Shown here: one piece after another, positions 32,276 to 43,124 of the stretch | Numbering within the stretch: the stretch's first letter is position 1 | Layout of the letters: each line of letters opens with the position of its first letter | Source of the DNA: Dicyema japonicum | Lineage: Eukaryota > Dicyemida > Rhombozoa > Dicyemidae | Reading direction: 5' to 3' | NCBI GenBank assembly: GCA_011109175.1 | Contig: RDEW01000064.1 | Location: forward strand, 122,221 to 186,220 | Length of the DNA: 64,000 nucleotides | Made by a program: the position numbers and the translations under genes | Notes under the pieces: generated by a model | Database searches by the model: none | What the model was told of the DNA's origin: nothing | What the model saw: only the letters and a program-made list of their open reading frames with translations

Positions 32276-33173
32276 ATAAATTTGTAAGCAATTCTCGTGA
32301 TAAAGTGCATTCTTTTTTACTATTTGTATTGAAAGTGCTCTAACATTCATATCTTTTCTCGACTGTTTTTTCCATTACTTTTTGCTATTAACGAAGGATG
32401 AGCTTAATCGAAGTGTTCTCTTAAGGTTGCGTATTTTTTCCTCTAGCGAATTAGGTTCATCGTGTCACTTAGCCTAAATAATTGAATACTTCTCTTCCTC
32501 TAGTAGGAGAAGCTCAATGGCTGGCCAGAATTCAAAAGGATTCTTTCATCCAAATAGAGACTGTTCACCTTGCTCAGGAGACCCCTAATGCCTGGTTGAA
32601 TTCAAAAGGATTCTTCTTTTTATCAAACTGGAGACTATTTCGCTCCCTGGAGACGTGTTCTGGTTTTAACCATATAGCTGAGGCTCAAATGGAACTCGTC
32701 AAGAAAAAACTCACTAACTAGGTGATCTCAGCGTCTAACATTTCACAAACTCTCCATAAATGTTGCACTCGCGACTCAACTGCAATCCGAATCTCGATCT
32801 TGTTATAAATTTACATAACTCATAATTTGCCTTTAATTATAAAAATATTATAAATTGAATAAATAATATTTTTAGACTGGTTAACCAATTATTATAACAC
32901 GCGCACATGCAATTAGAATGATTTTCTAGTAGTGCAGATATATATACTTCTTCCGATTTTTTTGTTATTGATTTCGATCTGGTTGTTATCAAAATGATAA
33001 AGATTCAACTATTTCGGTAACTTCAATCAAGCAGTATTGCTTCAATAACAACAATTCCCCCTTATTTTATTTTTTTCACATGCAGTTCACTATCGAATTA
33101 TTTTTATACTCCAAGTACAAATTTATTTTTATAAAAACAATGTTAACACATCAATGGAAGGAATTCATGAGAC
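32276..33173. other. LINE-tail traces and AT-rich spacer
   Basis: Around 32,500-32,720 there is a plus-strand 79-codon frame. Near 32,705-32,735 the sequence gtgatctcagcgtc is the reverse complement of a family B terminus (AEIT-stop), suggesting a minus-strand LINE tail. 32,760-33,170 is AT-rich with nothing recognised. Confidence 0.45.
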
Positions 33174-33494
33174 CTAATCCATTTTTGTCCCACGTTTTAC
33201 CCTCGCGGACATCACTTCATTCTTTAGCGGAATAGTTTTCATAATGCAATCTTCATCAGAGGATTTGGTCAGGGAGAAATGTAGGAAGATCCTTTTTAAC
33301 AACTGTGTCGTGCCTGAAGGACTCGTTGTCTCACGGGTGGGATCTGTTTGACAAGAATTGACCTTCGCTGAAAACTCTATCTTTCGGATTTGAACCCACG
33401 ACATTTCCATTTTGAATAATCCCGTACAGGCTATTGCTCCATACTTATGTGAGATATCCACCGAATGCTGTTCTTTTATAATCTGTGTGTTCAT
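33174..33494 (-). CDS. Unrecognised 106-codon ORF
   Basis: ATG at 33,494 opens a frame reading MNTQIIKEQHSVDISHKYGA, then GLFKMEMSWVQIRKIEFSAK and a basic end RVKRGTKMD before the stop. No signal peptide, membrane segment or familiar domain. It is flanked by AT-rich DNA and no LINE motif overlaps it, so it is a weak candidate for a small host gene or an exon. Confidence 0.35.
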   Translation of the reverse strand: MNTQIIKEQHSVDISHKYGAIACTGLFKMEMSWVQIRKIEFSAKVNSCQTDPTRETTSPSGTTQLLKRIFLHFSLTKSSDEDCIMKTIPLKNEVMSARVKRGTKMD

Positions 33495-33999
33495 TCTTTA
33501 GATTTTATTTTTTGACCATATGTTGCAATAAACATTGGAGGTGGTTTATTAAACGATTCAGAGGCATCTCTTAACCACGTATATTCCGAAGGAGTTAATA
33601 TTTAACAAATACTTAATGTGCCCTATTACAATGATTGTATATATGGATTAATTTCCGACGTATTGACTCATTACATAATATTAATTTCCAATTGAAATAC
33701 TAAAAACGTCATTTAGCATGGATAAACCAAATAATATTGCGTTAAATGTGGAAATAATATTATCTTACTCGGAAATATACAAGTGTCTTCCAATTGATCA
33801 CTTGCATTAAGACTCATCGTTGTAATTTTATTATTTATTTAACCCCAAGACCACCAGGAAACATAGGATTTTAATTTAAATTTTGTTTAATAAATTGTTT
33901 TATATTAATTTATTATAGAAAACTAATGTATTAAAATGCACTATATAAACAATTCATTGAACCATGAATCTCTTATGCATGTGGTATATAGCGCACATT
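33495..33999. other. Gene-free AT-rich stretch
   Basis: No coding signal recognised. Confidence 0.45.
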
Positions 34000-34265
34000 C
34001 ATCTCTTGGACAAATGTCTTGAAGATCGAGGATATCCGAAAAAGAGTTCCCAAAATCATGGAACGCTGGATTTCTGGAGAGTTCCAGCCATCAATGCCTC
34101 TTGAAGCCTTGATACGAATGAACTATGGAACCCGCCGTCGTGACTGCGAAGGTCTAGTCACTCGACCGATACGCGCTTGTGTGGGGTCGAGGGAGCATCG
34201 AGCCAAGATGCGGTTCCTGCTAGAGCGTGCTGGGTTCATGTGATTAGTTAGTAAGATCTAAATCT
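34000..34265 (+). mobile_element. Family B LINE extreme 3' end
   Basis: The 74-codon frame ends with ACVGSREHRAKMRFLLERAG and FM-stop, matching the C-terminal codons at 17.2, 19.7 and 21.0 kb. Upstream codons (PKIMERWISGEFQPSMPLEA) continue the same domain. 5'-truncated. Confidence 0.72.
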
Positions 34266-35590
34266 ATGTAATAACGCGGAACGAAGTTCAAGCTGTATTA
34301 TCACGTTATCCATTCCGAAATAACATGTAATAACTATATATTTCCCCCTCTATGCATTTGGGGACAATTGATCAGTAGGCTAGTTGTCCCTTTGCCTTAT
34401 CAGAATTTCCATTAATAAATTTTGCGACCAATCTACCAAAATGTCTTATCCTCCATAAAATTGAATTTTATCAACCAGACATAGAATTCAAATATATTGA
34501 ACTAGAAAAACATCGTCATAGTCATAATGAAAAAACTCAGGTGATCCCAGCCTACCTCAGCAGTCTTTGCAAGATTGGACTTGAAGGAAATGCCGTCCAA
34601 GGAGAATTTCTTTGGATGGTTGTTGACTAATGGGACTTTTTTTAGTAACAATAACAATTTTTTAACAAAGAAGTTGAGGAGTTTTCTCGAGGGTATTACT
34701 TACGAGTCCTACCATAAGGCATAGACTCCACACCAAGACCCTTCCGCTTTTTTAAAATTTTTTTTTCAGAACGTTTTGCCCAGTTTTAATTTGTGTCCTG
34801 GATCCTTGATTTCCTCCTGAAAGCATAGATCCGACCCTCCACAATCCTATAATCAGTTCTAAAGCTTGTCTTCGTACTCTTCGGCAGTCTATCAGTTTTT
34901 TGATTAAGGAGACTTACTGGCCGGTCGCCTTGTCTGCTCTAGAAGCGATAAGATCTTCTCCCTCTTGTGAGCCAAGAACCACCCTTCGACCCATAAAGTA
35001 GGCTAGGGAGAATAGCTCCCTTGAAGATGAACGGCTGACTTGTAACTTTCGTGTACTTCCTTCTTTCCCTTTCGTCGTCCATGTAATATCCTGCGTGTCC
35101 ATAGTTGACCCCCAGATAGCTCAGACTCGTGCATTGTTTACTCTCAAAGTGTATTATCGTTTTAGGTATTTTTTCATATTATTTATTTGGATTTCACATG
35201 ATTTTTCAGCAGAGGGCCCACACACTAACAATTCATGCTCAGTAGAGTCAAAAGGGAAGAGGATGAACAGAAACAAACAAAAAATCTTCAATTCAAGTAG
35301 CCACATAAATCGACTCTATCATTGGCGGCACGTGGCATAGTTGAGTATTAAAATACATAGGATTTCCAAAATCAAGCATCATTGCTCTGAATAAATTTCA
35401 CACATTTTAATTTTAAAATATTAACTGATGTGAATTGATTAAGTCCGTCTCAAATAATTCGTCTCCTCTTAGAGCCAGGCCTACCCCTACATTAAGGCTC
35501 TTTGTACTAAATAGTTTGGCTCGTCATGGAATGAGTATTTAATTCCTTAATTTCATCGTTCAAACGTCAAATAAGCAGCATCCCCCAATC
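34266..35590. other. No confident gene; LINE-tail trace and unrecognised ORFs
   Basis: ggtgatcccagcctacctca at 34,541 matches the reverse complement of family B termini. Minus-strand frame 34,914-35,102 and plus-strand frame 35,095-35,340 are unrecognised. Confidence 0.35.
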
Positions 35591-36000
35591 GGTTGGATGT
35601 TTTCAAATCCATGGCATCGGGAATTCACTCGACAATGAGAATCTTTGTATTGGCAATTCATATCGCTTTGGCTTGGGTGTTCATGAGTTACACCGATGGT
35701 TCTTGGAAGATGATTGATAGAAAAGAGTCTTTCGAGGATTTTTCTATTTCAGTCTTAAAATTATCTTCAGCATTTTTGTAGAGGTCAGAGGGTTTGTTTC
35801 AGACATTACAGCTAATTAATGCGGCAATGGAAGATAACCTTATTGAAAGATCAAGGAACATCTTTAATCATTGGGACAACTCCCACGTCTCATTTATTGA
35901 GTCCATTTGTTTAGTATAACAAGGTGTTAGACCTCTGAGTCGACAGAAGTAATTTCAGTGCTTACACTCTTATTAATATGTATGTCCCCCTTTTCTTTCT
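35591..36000 (+). other. Candidate coding stretch, unrecognised
   Basis: Plus-strand pieces MRIFVLAIHIALAWVFMSY (hydrophobic) and, in a second frame, LQLINAAMEDNLIERSRNIF then HWDNSHVSFIESICLV look protein-like. A 25-nt GT..AG candidate (about 35,779-35,803) lies between them but the phase does not join the frames, so a working model was not obtained. Confidence 0.3.
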
Positions 36001-36050
36001 GCCAAATGTTTTCTTTCTGAAATTTCTACTCAACTCAAATAACCCTATCA

Positions 36051-36250
36051 TTTACAATGAACTCAATTTTTCTGACTCACAATGATATTTGGTTCAGTTC
36101 TCAGATACCAGAGAAGGATATACTTCATGTAGTCAAGCTTTAGGACAGTATTTACAATGAACTCAATTTTTCTGACTCACAATGATATTTGGTTCAGTTC
36201 TCAGATACCAGAGAAGGATATACTTCATGTAGTCAAGCTTTAGGACAGTG
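36051..36250. repeat. Exact 100-bp tandem duplication
   Basis: tttacaatgaactcaatttt begins at 36,051 and 36,151; the two 100-bp copies read identical, ending ..taggacagt. Confidence 0.9.
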
Positions 36251-36655
36251 TACTGAGTAGTGCAAGTGAAATTTATGAAGAATGATGAGAGTTACCACAA
36301 TTCCACTATGAGAGCTGACCAGTAAGTGATCTGTAAATTTAGATATGGCTCATACTCTAAAATTTTGCAAAAAATCAATATTTTCTTTAGTCAAAAGTCC
36401 AGTTTTTTTCATAGTCGCAAGCTGAACCACAATGTGATTCTTATTGATATTTTTATTGCCTCAGAGAAAGTATAATTTACATAAAACCCAAAAGCTACAA
36501 ATATTTTATCTAAAATTTGATTTTATCAGTTAAATTGGAAAAATCAACAAAAATGGGAGAGTAAAGACCAAGTCTAGATGTTAGTAGTATAATTAACAAC
36601 TATCCATTTGTTGAATCCCATAATTAGAAGACCGATTGGGATTAATGAGATCAGA
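36251..36655. other. Gene-free AT-rich stretch
   Basis: No coding signal recognised. Confidence 0.4.
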
Positions 36656-36905
36656 GATAATTTTTGACTTGAACTTTGACCGGCTTGACGAGTGGCGCCG
36701 TCATCAGTGGATACTCACTGCGGAACTGGATTGTCTAGAAAGGACCCACACACAAGAAAAAGAAAAAAAGAAGTGAAGATCATTCCTTGGCTCTACGATT
36801 AGTTAAAATTAACTGTTCTATACTTAAATAAAGTGTGTATCCTGCTTATGCAGAGCTATAGATATTATGGCTCTCGTGAAAAGGCTGTTATTATTATAAA
36901 AAACT
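36656..36905 (+). mobile_element. Family A LINE extreme 3' end
   Basis: gctatagatattatggctctcg followed by a TTATTATTAT-type tract at about 36,855-36,897 matches the family A 3' terminus at 8,950-8,992. Upstream sequence to about 36,660 is probably the same insertion but holds no intact RT motif. Confidence 0.65.
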
Positions 36906-37589
36906 ATATTGGGAACATGGTTTTCCTGTTTTATGAGGATTACCTGTATAATTGTGTGGACTAAAGTAAATACAGATAAAATTCTATGGACGGTAATTGC
37001 AGTAAGCAAAATACGAGTGAATATAAACCAAGTGAGCCACAGAAATTTTTAGCACATCCTAATTCATAGGTATCAGCCCAAACAACCAACATATTATAGA
37101 AATAAAACAAATTTGAGTATTAAAATCATAATATTCTTTTTTGTAAAATTCCATTACAAACTCTGTGAGGGTATTGCTGTCTCTAGTCGTATTAACAGAT
37201 AACTTTTAGAAATTGTAGAGAAGTATTGTCCATTTGTGACGGTTGGTAATAAACATTTCTCGCTTGATTTTCAGCTTCTTTTTCAAGTGCATCACTCCAA
37301 ACCTTGATAACTTTATATTTAACAACCATTTTTCTCATATTGCTAGCAACAGGTCTAGCATCGATCTGAAATAATTATGAGGATCCAAAAGTTCCTTTTT
37401 TTCGTCATCAGTAAATGATTGTCGCACTAAGATGTATTTAATGTATCAACTCATTTTAACTGAAAGAAATAACAATAATTTAATCATTGTATTGGTTATT
37501 TAATTTTGAACTTTATAAATGATTAGGAAATTAATTTTTGCTGGTTTAATTATTTACGTTTTTTACATAAATAAGAAAATCATCTTTGG
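36906..37589. other. Gene-free AT-rich stretch
   Basis: A 61-codon minus-strand frame at 36,824-37,009 is unrecognised. Otherwise nothing seen. Confidence 0.4.
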
Positions 37590-37745
37590 TGTTGCGTCAT
37601 GTGATCCACTTGTCTTAAGTGGTCCCAAGTGACAGGCTGGAGTTATAAAGGATCAGTTGCTCTACTACACATTTCTCACACGCCACTTTAGAGGTTTTCA
37701 CAATTGAAAGGAATGGAAGTCTTTACATGCTCGTTCTGGATGAAT
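37590..37745 (+). repeat. SINE/MITE-like dispersed repeat, partial copy 3
   Basis: cgtcatgtgatccacttgtc at 37,595 begins the same block order as 4,170-4,290 (gtggtcc..ggctgg..aaaggatca..gaggttttcac), lacking the last half of the unit. Confidence 0.7.
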
Positions 37746-37958
37746 TGTGTTTTAAAATGAGATTTTGGAGATTAATTACGATATGAGTAGACGATCCGGT
37801 TCCGCAATGAAGAGTTCACTGCTGATGACGTCACTCGTCAAGCCAAATGGATGAATTGTGTTTTAAAATGAGATTTTGGAGATTAATTACGATATGAGTA
37901 GACGATCCGGTTCCGCAATGAAGAGTTCACTGCTGATGACGTCACTCGTCAAGCCAAA
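37737..37958. repeat. Exact 111-bp tandem duplication
   Basis: tggatgaattgtgttttaaa begins at 37,737 and 37,848; the copies read identical through gtcactcgtcaagccaaa. Confidence 0.9.
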
Positions 37959-38159
37959 GCATCATAGATGTGTGGAACCTTCAGTTGGAATGAACAGAGA
38001 CAAGATTCGAACTAGGAGCCATCGAGCCTTTTTCCCGGTCCAAGTTATGTTATCCATTAAATTGAAATCCAATTCTCGGAATGTACAACTGAAGCACTTT
38101 TTGAGAAATTTTTTTATTTTAAAACCAAGAATCACCGACAAAATAAAATAAGAGAGTGG

Positions 38160-39020
38160 AGACCGTCAGGTGATCCCGGCCTCCTTATATTAGGAAATAA
38201 ATGTACATTATTAAAATTAAATAATGCCGTAATTTTACTTTAATTATTTAAATATTATCACCGTCCACACGTAAACAGCATGTAGAACTCCATCTAGCTT
38301 TTTCCAGTTTATGACGCTTTCTGGAAACAGGCTCGTGGTGAATGCAGAGAAGTCGTCTACGTCACTATTTACCTCGGACAAAAGATTGGGAAGGAAGACA
38401 GTCACCTTGAAGTTAAACAAGGTCGGCATCCCTTTCCACAGATGTCAAAGGATCTTGGGTGTCTACGTCACTATTTACCTCGGACAAAAGATTGGGAAGG
38501 AAGACAGTCACCTTGAAGTTAAACAAGGTCGGCATCCCTTTCAACAGATGTCAAAGGATCTTGGGTGTGACAATTGATATGCATCTCTGTTTGACACCAC
38601 ACGTAGAAAACATTCTATTGAAATGCGAGAAGAAACTGAACGTATTGAAAAGTTTATCGGGAATATGGAAGAGTGGTACTCACCCAGTTTTGATGAACGT
38701 GTACAAACAGTACATCGAGCCATGTTTCTCATATGCATGCGCCTCGTGGGACCGTCCATATCTTGGACAAATATGAGGAAAATTGAGGAAATACAAAAGA
38801 GGGCTTACAGAGTACGGAGCGTTGGATTTGTGAAGATCATCGACCCGGACCTACGCCTCTGGAGGCCCTTATGAGACTAGACTCCAGATCTCGGGAAGTT
38901 TGCCCTGAAAATTCAGGCAGCCGTCCTGTACGTTCATGCGCGGGCACGAAGGAAGAACACCGGGAAAAGATTAGGTCTCTGTTAGAATCATCGGGATCAA
39001 GTGATAATTAGTTTTGTTTT
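38160..39020 (+). mobile_element. Jockey-like LINE (family B), RT thumb to 3' end
   Basis: LVVNAEKSSTSLFTSDKRLG at 38,330-38,395, then (after the tandem duplication) RCQRILGVTIDMHLCLTPHV, KKLNVLKSLSGIW, a YKQYIEPCFSYACASWD block to about 38,755, then in another frame PVRSCAGTKEEHREKIRSLL and SSGSSDN-stop near 39,010. The order matches 28.4 and 21.0 kb. The first 60 bp (38,160-38,190) contain a family B terminus in reverse orientation. The copy is broken by a frame change near 38,760. Confidence 0.8.
38354..38567. repeat. 107-bp tandem duplication inside the LINE
   Basis: gtctacgtcactatttacct begins at 38,354 and 38,461; one base differs (ctttccacag versus ctttcaacag). The duplication puts a repeated RT-thumb segment in the reading frame. 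Confidence 0.9.
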
Positions 39021-39259
39021 ACCGTGGTCTTGGGTTAAATAAATAAAAATTAATAAAAATGACGTTTTTCTGGCTCTAAAAAAACCATTTTCAGTGAAAA
39101 CTCAATTTTGGTAGTATTTTATACCGAAAAATACTAAAATGTACACAAGAGAAAATTTGCAATTAATAATATTTAAAAATTTATTAAAAATTAAAAAAAG
39201 TTAATATAAAATCGGACATAAAAAAGCTTATTTTAAACATTTCTTTAAAAAAACAAGAA
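39021..39259. other. AT-rich spacer
   Basis: LINE 3' UTR and AT-rich DNA; nothing else seen. Confidence 0.4.
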
Positions 39260-39860
39260 GTACCTTGAAAGCACTGGGGATGCGACAAGAGTCGCATGGC
39301 TCAAAACGGCAAACTGCCATTCAAAAGGTCCCTGGCTGAACGCCTATCCTTATCCCGAGATTGACACCCGCTGGATGATGAGGCAGCTAAGATCGTGTAC
39401 CAATGCATGCCTGTCTAAACTTGAAATTGAAAAAACCATTTTCCTCTGATTAGCACCTCTACATTTTATAGTCGACTGGTCTCATACTAGTCTATAACAA
39501 AAGCCGTGATGGGATGACAACATTCCCTTTGGCTAAATCTCGGAACCTGGTTTTAAAAACTGCATGTGTTGATAATTCTCTCCGAAAATTTTATCCGCTT
39601 CAGTCTCGGACCCAAGTTATGTTTCTAAGCAAACCGAAGATCAGAAGAGAAGGAAATATGGAAGCATTCACTTGTTTGTCTAAATTTTTATTGAAACGTC
39701 AAGAATCCTTGGCCCACAAACAGGTGACCTAGTTCATCTGATCGGTTCATAATCTAAAGTATCCTAAGAATCCACGTGATACTTGATGGCTTAGAAAGCG
39801 TATCTCGATAGTAATCGTCAGAGGAAACAGCATGACCATCAAAGCTCCCTAAATTAAGTG
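39260..39860 (+). mobile_element. RLE LINE C-terminal region, endonuclease degenerate
   Basis: Plus-strand pieces in changing frames: ERLSLSRD then PLDDEAAKIVYQCM near 39,335-39,405 (segment before the zinc motif), DNIPFG-like and MTTFPLAKSRNLVLKTACVD near 39,512-39,570 where the core RPDGMTIFPF...VWDATCVD is eroded, SDPSYVSKQTEDQKRRKYGS, ETSRILGPQTGDLV, and a perfect terminus WLRKRISIVIVRGNSMTIKA-P-stop at about 39,785-39,855. Closely related to the 19.4 and 40.8 kb copies but on the opposite strand. Confidence 0.78.
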
Positions 39861-40779
39861 CTCTTTAAAAATTTTTTAATTTTTTTTAAAAAATAACTCT
39901 CAATATAAAAAAATCAATCTAAAAGTGCAAAATACAACTCTAACCATATAAAAGTCTCACCTCATCCCTAAGTTGTGTATAATCTCAGCCCTAACTTCGT
40001 CTAAACGAGTCGATGATTTAAATCGCAATCCATCGCAGAATTGCTAAATTTCCTGACTGAAATGCGTTAACAATTTCAAAATTTTTTTTCAAAATTCATG
40101 AAATAATATTTCACTGCTTCAAACCAACTTCCCCATCTGCATAAATTAAGCAAAATTTACCACATCAGGTGAATATCCAACATCCTTCAACAAACTACGA
40201 CGTTGTCGGGTTTTTACTGTGGCACTTTAATGCTTGCAATTAAGCCATTTATTTCCGGATATGCACACTTTATACGCAAAATCGTATTGTGTGACAAATG
40301 AGAAACACACGTCACATGGTGCATGTTGTTATGACCATTAATGCTTTACCACCTATTTATTTAGATAAATTTATATCACCAGAAATCATATAAGGAGCGG
40401 CATCTGAAATTACTAGATGAAAAGTGTCACAATAATCTTCATTTCTCTAATGACGTCATCTATTTATTGGCAATAAGCGAATGCTCCCAATTAGAATCAC
40501 TAAAAAACCTTTCCTGCTTAACATGACATTACGGAATAAGCGTTTCCGTGGACAACTGAGATCCCAATTCGTTGCCTCAGTCAGACCGCTTCTCGCACGT
40601 CTTTCTTACGGTGGGCCAATTTCCCCCGATTTCCTTTAGGAAAGAGGCTGTAATACTTCCGGCCGCACCAGATTGTTAAATTATTTTATTATCATTTTAT
40701 GGGCGACATTAAAATCATTTTTTAAATGCAATTTAAATCAAATTTTTTTAATAAAAAAAATTGTTTAGTATATTAAAAA
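39861..40779. other. Gene-free AT-rich stretch
   Basis: No recognised gene. Around 40,380-40,480 and 40,560-40,670 short more GC-balanced blocks occur without identifiable frames. Confidence 0.4.
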
Positions 40780-40784
40780 TTAAA

Positions 40785-41095
40785 TTAAGGCATCTGAATG
40801 GCCATGCTATTTCCCCTAACAATAGCGAACGAGATACGTTCTCGGAACCAACCAGTGTCTCGCGGATCCTTGGTCACAGCTTGAATCATGGAGCCGATCT
40901 TACGAACCAACTCATCTGCTTGGGGGCCAAGGATTCCTGACGTTTCCACCGCGAATGGAACAAATATATACTCCTCCAAAATTCTCTGGTATTTCCTTCT
41001 CTTTCGTTCCTCGGCCTGCTTCGAAGCATGTCCTGGGTCTGAAGCAGAAGCAACCAAATTAGACGGGGAATTAGAATTTAAAAAAATTAGCACTT
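40785..41095 (-). mobile_element. RLE LINE 3' end, recent copy
   Basis: The 102-codon minus-strand frame reads SNLVASASDPGHASKQAEER, then KYQRILEEYIFVPFAVETSG, LGPQADELVRKIGSMIQAVT and ends GNSMAIQMP-stop. It differs from 19,449-19,640 at only a handful of codons, and both share the downstream aaattaaattaaggcatctg sequence, indicating recent copies of one active family. Confidence 0.87.
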
Positions 41096-41249
41096 AAATT
41101 TAAAAATAGCACTTATAGCATTTATAATGCATGTTTATTTTTAACAAAATTAAAAAATAATTATTCCAAATTTAATTTTATATTAAAATAAGTATAAAAA
41201 TAACATTTTAGCACTTAAATTGGCCTAGTCATCATTATTGATGACTAAT
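41096..41249. other. AT-rich spacer
   Basis: Nothing recognised. Confidence 0.4.
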
Positions 41250-41960
41250 TGTTAGGACGGAAATAATAGGACATTTTTTAGGACATTTTAAAAACAAAAT
41301 GCTACATTAGCATGAAATATTTTTTTCAATATTGTTTACATTGAAATTTCTATCTTTAGACATCTGTTTTTTCAAAAGGGAGAAAGATTGCTCCTCTGCA
41401 ATTGAAGTAGCGGGATAGTTTAGAAGGTTGCAAAATGTAATTGGATTTATTAATTTGTTATTCATTTTAACAACATCCATTAAATCATTTTACCTTCAAT
41501 TGAATGCCGTGAGTTTTGTAATTTTTCCAAATTAGATTTTAGCATTTATATTTCGCAATTTCAAAAAGTTCATGAAACAAATTTTCATTCATTATTGATT
41601 GCTTCACAATTGCAACTATAATCCTATCGTTTTCAAAATTGTTTACTATGTCTTTTATTGTAACGAGATTTTCGGAATAATAAAATGACGTTTCTAAGAA
41701 ACTTCCCCATCTTGTGATAATTACATCTGGAGGTAATTTAATTCCATCAAAAATAGATCTGCGCTTTATTGATTTCGAAAAAGAAATTTTTTCAAAAGTC
41801 ATTAACTGCAAGATATTTTGACATTGTTTTCATTTACAACTTTGTAGCAAATGAAAAAAATAAGTATTATGAAAATTTTTATTATTTTCATTATTTTGTC
41901 TGACTTCACCATATAAGGAGCCACATCGCTAATAAATATGTCAAACTTGAAATTTTAAAT
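41250..41960 (-). mobile_element. hAT-like transposase remnant
   Basis: The 90-codon minus-strand frame (41,811-41,539) reads FEKISFSKSIKRRSIFDGIK, then PPDVIITRWGSFLETSFYYS and NLVTIKDIVNNFENDRIIVA, a hAT-superfamily segment around the T-R-W signature. Flanking minus-strand sequence (41,480-41,400 and 41,860-41,950) continues the similarity in broken frames. Related to the plus-strand copy at 25.6 kb. Confidence 0.68.
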
Positions 41961-43124
41961 AAAAATTTATCAAAAACATCTCTAATTGTTTGAATTATAA
42001 CAGTTGTGGGGGAGCTATTAAATAGATTTTCATAGATAGCAGGTAGACACGATAACAGAACGTCCAAGACGGCAAGAGAAAAAAGTGAGTAGCCAGATCT
42101 ATACCTGGAATTTCCATGGGATGATCTTGCTCAGAGCGCATCTATATGTCCTGACAAACGGTTTAAAGACATCAGTTAAGATTTGCGATCGTTAAAATCT
42201 TCAATAATAATAAATCTAATCCACTTTCTTAACAAGGAAATTTTCTCGTGGATTAACTCTTTGATATGGCAATATATCAATTCCTACTCTCCTGCATATT
42301 TGGATGAATTTCCAGATATCGTTTATGCTGGGCATTAACATTTGAAGCTCTTTCATCTACGAGAAATAATAGCTAGTGGGTTGAACGCATGCAAGGAAGA
42401 CTTCTGAAGTTGAATAAACAGCTCAAGCAAATCTCGGAGCTTGTCGAACAGAAGGGAAATAAGAGGTTCGATGACGATACGAGAGATACACTGTGCCATT
42501 GTGGAAATCGAAATTTGAAATAGGGTGAATTGGGAAGAATAGTTAGTTGCATTCAGGATGAAATAAATATTGTGGAGAAAAACTCAGAGTACATAAATCC
42601 CGGAAGGAATTCAGGAACAAAATTGGTGTTTCGAACCCAATCGGAGGCTTTTTTATAGAAAGTCAAATGGAGAAACCAGGGATGCCACATTCTGTTTTAA
42701 AGAAAGTAATGTCTAGCATTTTTGGAAAATATTTGAAAGGAGCATGATATCAAGGAAACACATATTCGATGAGTAAGAGAGTTACTAGAGTAGAAAACAC
42801 ACTTGTAGATCGCAAGAAAAAAAATATCCTTGAAATAATTAATTCCTGCCTAATTCTAATCTTCAAAGCTACTGGACTTGAACCAAATGCATAAAAATCG
42901 GCTACTAATGATTCTGGGTTTAGCTCCCAAGCCAAACTGCTGGATGGAATGGTGTATTGGAGGACAAAACTAGCATCGTCTTGAAAAACGAAATTCTAAA
43001 GACGATTTTTGATGGAGTTAAGAATAGAATTGACAACTTGTTAGTGATAAAATTAAATTCTGTAAACCTGTTCAAGGCCATGAATGATCATGCTGTCTCT
43101 CTCTATACAACTACTACATCGGAT
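41961..43124. other. Degenerate, possible retroelement remnant
   Basis: At 42,380-42,540 the plus strand reads GRLLKLNKQLKQISELVEQK then DTRDTLCHCGN, a coiled-coil-like segment followed by a CXC motif, suggestive of a LINE ORF1, but broken and unsupported elsewhere. The rest is unrecognised. Confidence 0.3.
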
